Assembly (NCBI GenBank): GCA_050998805.1
Contig: JBPCPV010000050.1
Span: 1-64,000, forward strand
Direction of reading: 5' to 3'
DNA from: JAICKM01 sp050998805
Lineage (GTDB): Bacteria > Chloroflexota > Chloroflexia > QHBQ01 > JAICKM01
Length of the DNA stretch: 64,000 nucleotides
The notes beneath the pieces were generated by a model. The model ran no database searches and was not told the DNA's origin. It was given only the letters and a program-made list of their open reading frames with translations. The position numbers and the translations under genes are program-made. Of the stretch, positions 16,871 to 24,402 are shown piece by piece. Every line of letters begins with the position of its first letter. Position 1 is the first letter of the stretch.

Positions 16871-17302
16871 ATGCAACTGTCGCTGGGTTTGCTCGCTGAT
16901 GCGGCAAACCGCGCGGAAGGTGGAAAACTGAATCTTCTCGGCGTGTTTGGAACTATTGGCGCATCCGCCGTTCCGGTGCAGCATCCCCAAATGTGCGTTG
17001 TGCTAAATCTGCGCGCAAGTCCAGGGGAGCGCGGTGGTGCCCATAGCCTTAAGATAGTGCTCGTGGACCAGGATGGGGTCTACCTCGGCCCACCCATCGA
17101 GGTTGCCCTGTCCGTGCCAGCTGACACGCCCGTTCCTAATCCAGAGCTTAGTCTGATCTTCAATCTCGTCGGCGTTGTGTTCCCTAAGTTTGGGACTTAC
17201 GAGTTCGATGTGCTTATCAATGGTAACAGTATTGGACGCATCCCCTTAGAGGTCCGACCTGTTGCCCTCCCTGAACTACCCTCGCCGCGGCCGGTGGACT
17301 AG
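16871..17302 (+). CDS. Hypothetical beta-rich protein, DUF6941-like
   Basis: A 143-residue cytoplasmic protein opening with LADAANRAEGGKLNLLGVF and rich in alternating hydrophobic strands (LKIVLVDQDG, YEFDVLINGNSIGRIPLEV). The opening pattern matches a family I recall as DUF6941, small single-domain proteins without known function. It has its own promoter and a GGGAGGTTCCGG leader. The gene is monocistronic; the next gene is convergent. The 94 bases between them hold a short AGCGGT/ACCGCT hairpin only. Confidence 0.7.
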   Translation: MQLSLGLLADAANRAEGGKLNLLGVFGTIGASAVPVQHPQMCVVLNLRASPGERGGAHSLKIVLVDQDGVYLGPPIEVALSVPADTPVPNPELSLIFNLVGVVFPKFGTYEFDVLINGNSIGRIPLEVRPVALPELPSPRPVD

Positions 17303-17396
17303 AGGATTATATAGCCTCACTGTTAGAGGTCGGCTTGTCCGTTCCCCGTCCCCGCGGTCTGTTGCAACCGGAGATCATGGAGCGGTCTGAAACCGC

Positions 17397-19061
17397 TTAG
17401 GAAAGCTCCAGCTCCCCTTGGGTTCCCTCGGCGCGTTGCACCCGCCGGGCAATAGCCCCCGGCTCCTGGCCGGTCGGCGGCATCTCGACGCTCCGCCCGA
17501 CGAGCAGATCCTCAATCGTCAGGATTTGCAGCCGGGGATAGCTCTTGCTGGTCCACTGGCTGTGGTACATGCCGGTGCCGGCGGCCTCACGGCGCATATC
17601 GGATGTCGGGGCTTCCAGCGTGATGAAGACGCCGATCTCTCCGGCTGGCTCACGGTCTACCACATGCGCTAAATCCCGGACCTGGCTCACGGTAACATGC
17701 CCGCTCTTGACGCTCACGATGGCCTCACGCATCTTGCTGTCGGCCTCTATGAACGGGATACGCCCGTCGATCCCACGGTCCGCGCCCTTCTTGCCCGTGC
17801 GACCGTCGCCACCCTCCGGCTGGGCGTCAACAAGCGACAGCGCCCACCACTGGAACTGGTAGCGGCCGTCATGCTCGCTCTCGCGGGCAAGCGCCCTTGC
17901 GCTTTCCAGGTCTTCCGGCTCCCCGATCACACGGTAGGTTTTGTCGATCCCATCGCCGAACATGTTGCGGAGCCGGGAGCGCAGCAGGGCGATTGCCAGG
18001 TGCGTAATGTCGATCCCGATCCAGCGTCGATCCAGCTTTTGGGCGGCGACTACGGCGGTTCCACAGCCCGCAAAGGGGTCCAGCACCACATCGCCTGGGT
18101 TGCTGCTCGCTTGGATTATGCGCTCCAACAAGGCCAGAGGCTTCTGGGTGGGGTAGCCTAGGCGTTCGGCAGCATGTGCGCTAATTGGCCCGATGTCATC
18201 CCACAGATTTTGGAGCGGCACACCCGGCATCTCGTCCAAAAACATCTTTTCGCGAATTGCGCCGTCAGGATTAGCTGGGAAATATAGCCGACCTTGTGCG
18301 TCAAGCTCTTGCATCTTCTCCTTTGATACCGCCCAGCCGTTAGGATGGGGTTTGTACCCTTTGTAAACATAAGTGAGATTTGGACGAGGCTGGGGGCTTC
18401 GTAGTGACACTAGCTGGTATTTGCGTCCGTTCTGGTCAGTGTGACGATAGTATTTATCAAGATATGCTTGAGAATACGGGATATACTGCTTATTCCAAAT
18501 GAAGCGTGAACATTTCACGTAGTAGAGAATGATGTCCGTAACATTACCGAAGTTTTTAGGATCGTTGTGAGCATAGGTTCGTTTCCAACTAATTTGCGAA
18601 CGAAAGTTCTGCGGCTCGAAGATGGTATCAAGAATCACTCTCATATAATGGCAGACTGTAGAATCGCAGTGCAGATACAGGCCGCCAGTCGGCTTGAGGA
18701 CGCGGTGCATCTCCACCAGCCGCGCCGCCATCATCACGAGGTAGGCCATCATATCGTTGGGGCCGACGAACTCGTAGAGGGCGTTGATCATCTTGCGGAC
18801 ATCGGACGGCCCCTTCGTGCGGAGTTCGTCAAACGTGGCTGCGGCTGCCCGATCCCATTGCCAGGTGTCGCCGAAAGCCTCGAGTTGGGCCGCCGACCCC
18901 TGCCCGCTCTTTTCCTTGAACAACAGGTTATAGGTGCGATTGCTGTTGAAGGGCGGGTCCAGATAGACGAGATCAACGCTCTCGCTCGGAATATCCCTGC
19001 GTAACACGTTGAGGTTATCGCCAAAGTACAAAGCGTTTGGCGGCTGCGACTGTGGTGACAT
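17397..19061 (-). CDS. DNA methyltransferase fused to Mrr-like nuclease domain
   Basis: A 554-residue protein. The N-terminal two thirds is a beta-class N4-cytosine or N6-adenine DNA methyltransferase, with catalytic DPPF at 35-38, PTQKP at 304-308 and SAM-binding FAGCGT at 330-335 after a long recognition region. The C-terminal part (about 410-520) resembles an Mrr-type PD-(D/E)xK nuclease: GADRGIDGR at 426-434 and IVSVKSG at 448-454. This suggests a single-chain restriction-modification enzyme. ATG 19061 is chosen because AAGGGG precedes it and the family starts there; an open frame to 19250 runs through a tRNA fragment. It lies outside the element, next to its left end. Confidence 0.85.
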   Translation of the reverse strand: MSPQSQPPNALYFGDNLNVLRRDIPSESVDLVYLDPPFNSNRTYNLLFKEKSGQGSAAQLEAFGDTWQWDRAAAATFDELRTKGPSDVRKMINALYEFVGPNDMMAYLVMMAARLVEMHRVLKPTGGLYLHCDSTVCHYMRVILDTIFEPQNFRSQISWKRTYAHNDPKNFGNVTDIILYYVKCSRFIWNKQYIPYSQAYLDKYYRHTDQNGRKYQLVSLRSPQPRPNLTYVYKGYKPHPNGWAVSKEKMQELDAQGRLYFPANPDGAIREKMFLDEMPGVPLQNLWDDIGPISAHAAERLGYPTQKPLALLERIIQASSNPGDVVLDPFAGCGTAVVAAQKLDRRWIGIDITHLAIALLRSRLRNMFGDGIDKTYRVIGEPEDLESARALARESEHDGRYQFQWWALSLVDAQPEGGDGRTGKKGADRGIDGRIPFIEADSKMREAIVSVKSGHVTVSQVRDLAHVVDREPAGEIGVFITLEAPTSDMRREAAGTGMYHSQWTSKSYPRLQILTIEDLLVGRSVEMPPTGQEPGAIARRVQRAEGTQGELELS

Positions 19062-19108
19062 GGGCGGCCCCTTAGCGAACACGAGTGCGGTGCGAATAGA
19101 TGATGCCC

Positions 19109-19137
19109 ATCTTACCAGGGTTTCGGCAGAATTGCAA
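19109..19137 (-). promoter_or_regulatory. Promoter of the methyltransferase-nuclease gene
   Basis: On the minus strand TTGCAA (19132-19137), 17 bases, TAAGAT (19109-19114). It begins directly downstream of the long terminator hairpin at 19138-19175, so the gene is insulated from tRNA transcription. Confidence 0.6.
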
Positions 19138-19175
19138 CCAAAGCAAAACCCCGCCTCGGCGGGGTTTTGCTTTGG
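19138..19175 (-). terminator. Strong intrinsic terminator next to the left tRNA-His fragment
   Basis: A perfect 18-bp stem with a two-base loop; the stem contains CCCCGCC and TTTTGC tracts. In minus-strand direction it follows the 3' end of the tRNA-His fragment, so before integration it would have been the chromosomal tRNA-His terminator. Confidence 0.85.
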
Positions 19176-19178
19176 ATT

Positions 19179-19226
19179 TTGGGGTGGCCTATGGGGCTCG
19201 AACCCACAACCCCTTGATCCACAATC
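19179..19226. repeat. Left attachment-site repeat (displaced tRNA-His 3' half)
   Basis: 48 bases identical to 40860-40907. After 19226 the sequence leaves the tRNA pattern (TCCGGGAG in place of the anticodon-stem partner), so this copy is not a functional tRNA. Confidence 0.93.
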
Positions 19227-19330
19227 TCCGGGAGAGGCTTCCACGGGCATCCAAAGGGTACTGTTTTGTGCCTAGACAAACCCTCTTGCCATCCTAAATC
19301 GTCCGTTTTGTCCGCCCGTTTCCAGCCGTT

Positions 19331-19350
19331 TGGCTATACGAATGGCTATA
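19331..19350 (+). promoter_or_regulatory. Left paired integrase arm-type sites
   Basis: TGGCTATA at 19331-19338 and again at 19343-19350, period 12 bases, about 105 bases inside the left repeat. The same pair with the same period and orientation is found near the right end, which is typical of integrase arm-binding sites. The function is inferred. Confidence 0.65.
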
Positions 19351-19362
19351 TTCACGGGGCGC

Positions 19363-19391
19363 TTGTTGCTCCACTCGGATTGTACTATAAT
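19363..19391 (+). promoter_or_regulatory. Promoter at the left end of the element
   Basis: TTGTTG (19363-19368), 17 bases, TATAAT (19386-19391), directed into the element towards the first gene at 19527. The leader would be about 130 bases and contains a long hairpin. Confidence 0.7.
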
Positions 19392-19455
19392 GTGGGCAAC
19401 CGGGGCAAGCGGCGCTGTGGTGGCGGCACCGATTGCCGACAAGTGTATACTTTCT

Positions 19456-19504
19456 GCGAAGGCTCGCCCCTCGGTTGCCACCACGACCGAGGGCGGGCCT
19501 TCGC
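19456..19504 (+). terminator. Long hairpin in the leader of the first element gene
   Basis: A stem of about 18 pairs with one bulge and one G-U pair (GCGAAGGC pairing with GCCTTCGC at its base) and a ten-base loop, then CTTTAG. It lies between the promoter at 19363-19391 and ATG 19527, so it could attenuate or stabilise the transcript. There is no long T-run. Confidence 0.6.
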
Positions 19505-19526
19505 CTTTAGAGATAACGGACAAACG

Positions 19527-20774
19527 ATGCAGACTCCTGAGCCCAGGTGCTGGGTTATCGAGACTAGCTCGGCCAGTTTTATAGATCTGTTGAAGAAGCG
19601 GGTATCCCGCCTGCCGGAATATAGAATACCCTATCCTGCGCCGCCCGCCGACAGCGAACCGCCTGTGGATGCTACAGGACCCCCCAAACCCGCACCTCCG
19701 CAGTCTGGCGAGGTAGTCCTTGAACACGAACTCAGGAAGCTGCAAACGGGTGGTACGAGCGTGCTGCCCGACAAAAAGCTCCAGCAGTTCGGCCTAGATG
19801 CGTTCTACTACTCCACTCGGCTGAGCCGGGATGATCTGGGCACAGTCACGGTCGGCCCGGAATGGAAGCTCCAAAACCCGGCGATTAAATTCGACATCCG
19901 GACGCTGGGAGAGCGACGCACCATAGGTGGATTGTCAGAGTCACTCATCCAAGTGGAAATGGTTTGTGTTGAACCGCTTTTCACGGACGCCTTTCGCCAC
20001 ATAGCGACTCAGATTGATCGGATCGTAAGCACGCGGGAGACGGCGGTCATTAGGCAAGCCGAGCTGGATCGCTTTTGCGGCAAGGAGGCCGCCGATAGCA
20101 AGCAGTTCTACGTCGATGCTTCTTTCAGCGACTTCATAGGGGAGCTCAACCGGATAGCGGCAACCTTACAGGACGAGCGGATTCGAGAGGGCTCGAGGCT
20201 CTACACTCTAACGATGCCAGTACGGAAAATAATGTGGAACGCAAAGAAGCTAGATTTAACGTTTATTGGAGATTTAACATCTTTTGGGGATTTTACATTT
20301 ATTGGTAAGTACACTTACTATGATCAGGAGCGCCGCGAGCATGTGGATCTCGGTCACGATATTTACTTTATGAGTTTTATTGTCCATTCAGTAAGGGAAG
20401 ATCTGGTGAAGGTCAGGGCCCAATGTTATATGCCCGCCCTTCGCGATACCTTTAATCGGATTTTTAGAGAGATTAGAGAAGTTTTCGGAGTGCACGGTTC
20501 GGCTCTTGCATCTGCTCGTGACCTCACAGTGTCTAGCTCAGCCCAACCTCTCGGCACGCACCCACCCTCTTCTCAAGCGGGCCGCCCTGTCGGCACCGGC
20601 GATAGGCACAATGTCACAGCGGAAGATCTGAGGAAAGCGTATAGGTCGTGCGAGCAGCGGAAAGGCGGCCCGCCGACCCAACAGGAGATCGCCGACGAGG
20701 TGAAGCTGCCCCTCAAGACGCTGCGCCGGCGCAAGGACGAACTTGGCCTGACCTGGCCCCGCGACTTCCGCTGA
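19527..20774 (+). CDS. Element-encoded protein of unknown function with C-terminal HTH
   Basis: A 415-residue protein not recognised as a known family. The N-terminus is Pro-rich (about 25-60). The middle (about 70-330) mixes helices and strands, including an odd near-repeat LDLTFIGDLTSFGDFTFIGKYTY. A disordered Ser/Pro stretch then leads to a C-terminal helix-turn-helix (TQQEIADEVKLPLKTLRRRKDELGL), so DNA binding is likely. ATG 19527 is the first methionine after the leader hairpin; no clear ribosome-binding site is present. Being first after the left end suggests control of the element, but that is inference. Confidence 0.7.
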   Translation: MQTPEPRCWVIETSSASFIDLLKKRVSRLPEYRIPYPAPPADSEPPVDATGPPKPAPPQSGEVVLEHELRKLQTGGTSVLPDKKLQQFGLDAFYYSTRLSRDDLGTVTVGPEWKLQNPAIKFDIRTLGERRTIGGLSESLIQVEMVCVEPLFTDAFRHIATQIDRIVSTRETAVIRQAELDRFCGKEAADSKQFYVDASFSDFIGELNRIAATLQDERIREGSRLYTLTMPVRKIMWNAKKLDLTFIGDLTSFGDFTFIGKYTYYDQERREHVDLGHDIYFMSFIVHSVREDLVKVRAQCYMPALRDTFNRIFREIREVFGVHGSALASARDLTVSSSAQPLGTHPPSSQAGRPVGTGDRHNVTAEDLRKAYRSCEQRKGGPPTQQEIADEVKLPLKTLRRRKDELGLTWPRDFR

Positions 20775-20820
20775 TCACGTCGTCGTGTTCCTCTCGCCCC
20801 ATCCCCACCACGGCCCGCCG

Positions 20821-20844
20821 AATTACTGACCCAATTACTGACCC
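20821..20844 (+). repeat. Two tandem 12-bp repeats upstream of the RHH gene
   Basis: AATTACTGACCC occurs twice head to tail. It lies 20 bases before a promoter-like TTGTAA-N17-TAGAGT (20865-20893) and could be an operator for that promoter. Confidence 0.6.
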
Positions 20845-20935
20845 TATTCTTGGGATTATTGTCGTTGTAAACGCTCCCCGCTCCTGCTAGAGTAGCGTTG
20901 TGACCAACGGTATTATGCACAGAAGGGAGCTTGTG

Positions 20936-21163
20936 ATGCACAGTGTGTTTGTTCCGCTCCCGCGTAGCCTGCTGGATGAGCTCGGCCGCCGGGCCCGCAA
21001 CGCGCATCGCCGACCGCAGGACCACGCGGCTTACATCCTGGAGCAGGCGCTTGCAATCGAGCCAGAAGGGGCGGTTGGGGAGCAGCCGGACACGGCGACG
21101 CAAGCGGCCAGCCGGTTCTCCACTGCCCACGAGGGAGGGATCAGAGATGCCTCGCACGCATGA
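20936..21163 (+). CDS. Small ribbon-helix-helix-like protein
   Basis: A 75-residue protein. The segment HSVFVPLPRSLLDELGRRAR followed by AAYILEQAL has the strand-helix-helix rhythm of Arc/CopG repressors. It is probably a small DNA-binding regulator of the element. ATG 20936 is chosen because AGAAGGGAG ends seven bases before it; an upstream GTG at 20900 has no such site. Its 3' end overlaps the next gene by 17 bases. A promoter-like TTGTAA-N17-TAGAGT and a tandem repeat lie upstream, suggesting that the transcript starts here and may be autoregulated. Confidence 0.7.
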   Translation: MHSVFVPLPRSLLDELGRRARNAHRRPQDHAAYILEQALAIEPEGAVGEQPDTATQAASRFSTAHEGGIRDASHA

Positions 21164-21377
21164 CCCCGACGGACCGGCAGAGCTGCCCCTGCTACTGAGA
21201 CCCGCCGCCGCCGCGAAGATGCTCTCGATCTCACGCTCAAAGATCTACTCGATGATCGCCGCTCACGAGATTCCGCATGTGCGCATTGGGAAAAGTGGAA
21301 TTCGCATCCCAGCCCAGGCGTTAGCCCGCTGGCTTGACGAACATACCCAGGAGGCCGATGAATGGAACGAGCCGTGA
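21147..21377 (+). CDS. Excisionase-like (Xis/HTH_17) DNA-binding protein
   Basis: A 76-residue protein with a MerR-like winged helix-turn-helix: RPAAAAKMLSISRSKIYSMI followed by IPHVRIGKSGIRIP and ARWLDEH. This is the standard layout of small excisionases, which direct an integrase towards excision, although similar proteins also regulate replication genes. GAGGGAGGG lies eight bases before the ATG. It overlaps both neighbours (17 bases upstream, 16 downstream), forming a coupled operon with the primase. Confidence 0.82.
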   Translation: MPRTHDPDGPAELPLLLRPAAAAKMLSISRSKIYSMIAAHEIPHVRIGKSGIRIPAQALARWLDEHTQEADEWNEP

Positions 21378-22321
21378 TCGCCCCCTTCACACCTATACCC
21401 GCCTCATTAGTTGCCGAAGCCAAGCGCACCGACATTACCCACTTACTGCCTGGCCTGAAACGATGTAGCAGCATTAGCGGGGGCGAGTATCACGGCCCCT
21501 GCCCGAGCTGTGGCGGCAAGGACAGGTTCGTCACCTGGCCCCAGCACCCAGATGGACCGCGGGCCTTCTGCCGCCAGTGCCATCCCGACACGATGGACAC
21601 AATCGCGCTGGTACAATGGTTGGGACTGGCGCGTGACTTCCGCGAGGCCGTCGCCCTGCTAATGGGCGGCGCCATCCCTTCGGCCACGCCACAACTGCCT
21701 ATCCAGGCCCCTCCCCGACCCTACAAACCACCCCGGCCCGGGCAGCAGGTGATCGCGGTCTATGACTACTGGATCTGGCCGCCTGGCCTTCCTGATGGCC
21801 CTCCACTCGTTTGGGTGCACGCCTATCGCAAGGAACGGCGGGAACCCGGCGAGGGAGGCAGGTCGAAAACCTTCTATCTTTGCCACTTGGCCCCCGGTGC
21901 GCCGATGCCCGATTACGATCCCGATATTCTGCGCCCATTGATCACGCCTTCCCACTGGCGGGCCGGGCGGGGTAACACGGCCCCCGTGCCCTATAATCTG
22001 CGCGCCGCATGGCTCGCGCCGCCCGGTTTCCCAATCCTTTGGGTAGACGGCGAAAAGGATGTAGAGACGGCACGCGCTGCCGGACTGATAGCGGTCTGCG
22101 GGCCAAACGGCGGCAAGAACTGGCAAGAGGAATGGGGGCCGGTGTTTAGCGACCATCCCGCCATCGCCATTCCCGATCAGGAGCCGGGCGGGTGGGAAGC
22201 CGCCCAGCGCGCCGCACGGCTCATTCATCCCTACGCGAGCGGTGTCCGGATCGTGCCGCTTCCGGGCAAAGACTTGACGGCGTGGCTAGAAGCCGGATGC
22301 CCGTTGAATGGAGATGGCTAA
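21362..22321 (+). CDS. Zinc-finger primase / TOPRIM-like replication protein
   Basis: A 319-residue protein. A CHC2-type zinc ribbon stands first (CPSCGGKDRF, then CRQCH, about residues 46-76). After a Pro-rich linker comes a TOPRIM-like region with LWVDGEKDVETARAAGL and AIPDQEPGGWEAAQRAARL, the usual acidic pattern of plasmid and phage primases. It would prime replication of the excised element. AGGAGG precedes ATG 21362. It is coupled to the Xis-like gene and followed directly by the RepA-like ATPase. Confidence 0.85.
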   Translation: MERAVIAPFTPIPASLVAEAKRTDITHLLPGLKRCSSISGGEYHGPCPSCGGKDRFVTWPQHPDGPRAFCRQCHPDTMDTIALVQWLGLARDFREAVALLMGGAIPSATPQLPIQAPPRPYKPPRPGQQVIAVYDYWIWPPGLPDGPPLVWVHAYRKERREPGEGGRSKTFYLCHLAPGAPMPDYDPDILRPLITPSHWRAGRGNTAPVPYNLRAAWLAPPGFPILWVDGEKDVETARAAGLIAVCGPNGGKNWQEEWGPVFSDHPAIAIPDQEPGGWEAAQRAARLIHPYASGVRIVPLPGKDLTAWLEAGCPLNGDG

Positions 22322-22322
22322 C

Positions 22323-23708
22323 ATGACAACTAACGGCACTGGGGACGGTGCGAACCTAGCCGAGTCATTAGAGCAGTTGATTGCCGCTGCGCCCGAATAC
22401 CACCCGCCGGATGCCAATGGGCACCAGTATCTCGAAGCTGACGCTGCCGCGCCTGGAGAGGAATCTCCAGCAGAAAGGATTCTGCGGTCCCGATCCTTTC
22501 GCTTATACTCTGTAGCTGAGCTTGCCGAGTTGACCGATCCCGAATGGCTGGTAGACGGACTCATCCCGGCCGGGGGACTCACGGTGCTGTTCGGCCCGTC
22601 GGGCGTCGGCAAGAGCCTGCTCGTCTTGAGTCTGAGTGCCGCCGTCGCCACCGGGAGGCCGTTCGCTGGGTTAAAGGTCAAGAGAGGCCCGTGCCTATGG
22701 GTAGCCCTGGAAGGGTCACGAAGCATCCGGTCTAGGGCAGCTGCTTGGACACTTCACCATCACGAAAACATCGGCGCGCGGCTGTTCGTTTGCTCTGACC
22801 AGATTGACCTCAGCAACTTGTCCACAGTGGACACGCTCCTCGCTTCGTGGAACGCTCGAATTCAGGAGCTGCCCGTACTAATCGTCGTCGACTGTCTGGC
22901 TCGCGCGATGCCGGGCAAGAATGAGAACGACGTGAAAGACATCAACCTACTTATGGCTGGCCTCACACGGATACAGACAGCCACCGGCGCAACGGTCATC
23001 CTAATCCATCACTCACTCAAATACGACGACTCAACCGAGCGCGGCAGTAGTGCCATCGTGAACAACGCTGATGCGGTCTTTGGGCTGGCCGGGAAAGAGA
23101 TCCAGACCCTTAGGTGCAAGAAGATGCGCGACGGAGAGGAACCCAGCCCTCTGCGCTTTGTTCGCGTGAAGGTTGCCGATTCTATAGTCTGTGAACCGAC
23201 CGATGCCGCCGCAATTTCGGCAGACCTGGTGCTCACGAGCACAGAGAGGTCCGTGGTAGATGCCCTAACTGGCGTGCTCGTGGGATGGGCGACTGCAAAA
23301 GAAATTGCGGACGCGAGCCACATCGCGCACCGCACTGTAACGGACGCTCTCAGCAGCCTCATCAAGCGAGAACAGGTTGAGGCAAGGGGAAGCGACCGCA
23401 GCCCCCAGCGGTGCTACCGCATACGCCCCTCGCTTACTCAGCCGAACTCGGCACCTGACGAGTTCTGCCAAGCTGCTAAGTCTAGTGATGTGGAACTTAG
23501 CAACTTAGCGGTTCCTCTAGGCGGACGCCAAGTTGCTAAGCTGCCTACGGGTAGTCGAGTTGAATCCATCTGTCCTGAATGTGAGACACCGCTGCCAGAG
23601 CAGGAGGCGCGGACGGGGATGTCCGCATACTCGGGCCTTGCGGCAGCCCGCCGCGTGTTCGGCGAGGATGCGGGAGAGCCACGTCCGGACGGCGGGAAGC
23701 GGCGCTGA
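22323..23708 (+). CDS. RepA-like RecA-fold ATPase (replicative helicase type)
   Basis: A 461-residue protein. After about 75 residues comes a RecA-fold core with Walker A FGPSGVGKSLL, an ALEGS motif, Walker B VLIVVDCLARA and sensor VILIHHS, matching plasmid RepA-type hexameric helicases (AAA_25 family). The end carries a winged-helix region and a CPEC segment. Together with the upstream primase it makes a minimal replication module. ATG 22323 is preferred because GGAG lies nine bases upstream and the codon follows the primase stop by one base; in-frame ATGs at 22308 and 22314 are less well placed. Confidence 0.83.
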   Translation: MTTNGTGDGANLAESLEQLIAAAPEYHPPDANGHQYLEADAAAPGEESPAERILRSRSFRLYSVAELAELTDPEWLVDGLIPAGGLTVLFGPSGVGKSLLVLSLSAAVATGRPFAGLKVKRGPCLWVALEGSRSIRSRAAAWTLHHHENIGARLFVCSDQIDLSNLSTVDTLLASWNARIQELPVLIVVDCLARAMPGKNENDVKDINLLMAGLTRIQTATGATVILIHHSLKYDDSTERGSSAIVNNADAVFGLAGKEIQTLRCKKMRDGEEPSPLRFVRVKVADSIVCEPTDAAAISADLVLTSTERSVVDALTGVLVGWATAKEIADASHIAHRTVTDALSSLIKREQVEARGSDRSPQRCYRIRPSLTQPNSAPDEFCQAAKSSDVELSNLAVPLGGRQVAKLPTGSRVESICPECETPLPEQEARTGMSAYSGLAAARRVFGEDAGEPRPDGGKRR

Positions 23709-23781
23709 CATGACGAAATGTCATGTCACGCTATGATCGTCGCTGGTATCCGTTTTGCTGGCGATCGAGGAGGCACGCGCT

Positions 23782-23871
23782 ATGGCGAGCGTAACGAACC
23801 TCTTGGAACGTACGCCTGCCTTGATATTGAACGACCTTACCGAGAGATTGCGGGATTCCGCGAAACGCTGA
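23782..23871 (+). CDS. Small peptide of 29 residues
   Basis: A short open frame beginning MASVTNLLERTP and ending RLRDSAKR. It is supported mainly by a strong GAGGAGG site nine bases before the ATG and by its place in the replication operon. It is amphipathic and highly charged at the end, and no family is recognised. Another gene with its own AGAAGGAGAGG site follows 28 bases later. Confidence 0.45.
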   Translation: MASVTNLLERTPALILNDLTERLRDSAKR

Positions 23872-23899
23872 TGTTACGTTAGCAGAAGGAGAGGCTTCC

Positions 23900-24214
23900 A
23901 TGTCTAAACGACTCACGATCCGAGTACCGCAAGCCGCCCGCACCGAGCTTAATGAGTTGATGCGCGCGCGCTTACTTGATATCGCTGTGCATGTTGAGGC
24001 GCTGAGGATTAGCTCCGAGACGGTCGCCTTGCATCTAATGCATGCGCGAGCAGCTGGATGCCCGGCGGCGCTGGGTCTTGTTCCGACGCCTGAGGTAGAG
24101 ACCGCGGCTTTCTTGATCGGGGTGCGCACCTCCGAGTTACTTCGGGCTGCGGCGATGGAGATAGCCAAACAGTGGGCAGAGGCTGTGGCAGCGCGCCTAC
24201 CTCCAACGTCGTGA
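23900..24214 (+). CDS. Hypothetical small element protein
   Basis: A 104-residue, mainly helical protein. The start, KRLTIRVPQAARTELNELM, resembles the strand and first helix of ribbon-helix-helix proteins, and the rest is Ala/Leu-rich helix without a membrane segment. AGAAGGAGAGG precedes ATG 23900. It is the last gene of the rightward replication module, before a region of inverted repeats. Copy-number control or plasmid-type partner roles are possible but cannot be shown. Confidence 0.6.
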   Translation: MSKRLTIRVPQAARTELNELMRARLLDIAVHVEALRISSETVALHLMHARAAGCPAALGLVPTPEVETAAFLIGVRTSELLRAAAMEIAKQWAEAVAARLPPTS

Positions 24215-24228
24215 CCTCATCTCAGCGC

Positions 24229-24335
24229 GGTGGATAACTCAACCGTCCACAGCCGCGCGCAGTATTCCGGTATGCGCGTGGCAGAACGCTCGACCGAACG
24301 GCACTCGGTGTGGTCATTCGGCGATCGTTCGGTCG
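24229..24335. other. Candidate origin or regulatory region of the element
   Basis: The 188-base gap between convergent genes holds a near-perfect DnaA-box-like GGTGGATAA (24229-24237), a weaker one CCGTCCACA (24243-24251), and a 9-bp inverted repeat CGACCGAAC / GTTCGGTCG (24291-24299, 24327-24335). Beside primase and RepA-like genes this could be an origin. The evidence is only suggestive. Confidence 0.35.
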
Positions 24336-24402
24336 TTCAGGCACAGAATTCGAGGAATAGAGTGCTCGTTGGGGCGGGACTCATTAGAACAACACACGCA
24401 TT

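Noticed and set aside
19180..19226. A second tRNA-His gene at the left end of the element
   Set aside because: Only the 3' half is present; sequence after 19226 does not pair with the anticodon stem, so it is an attachment-site relic.
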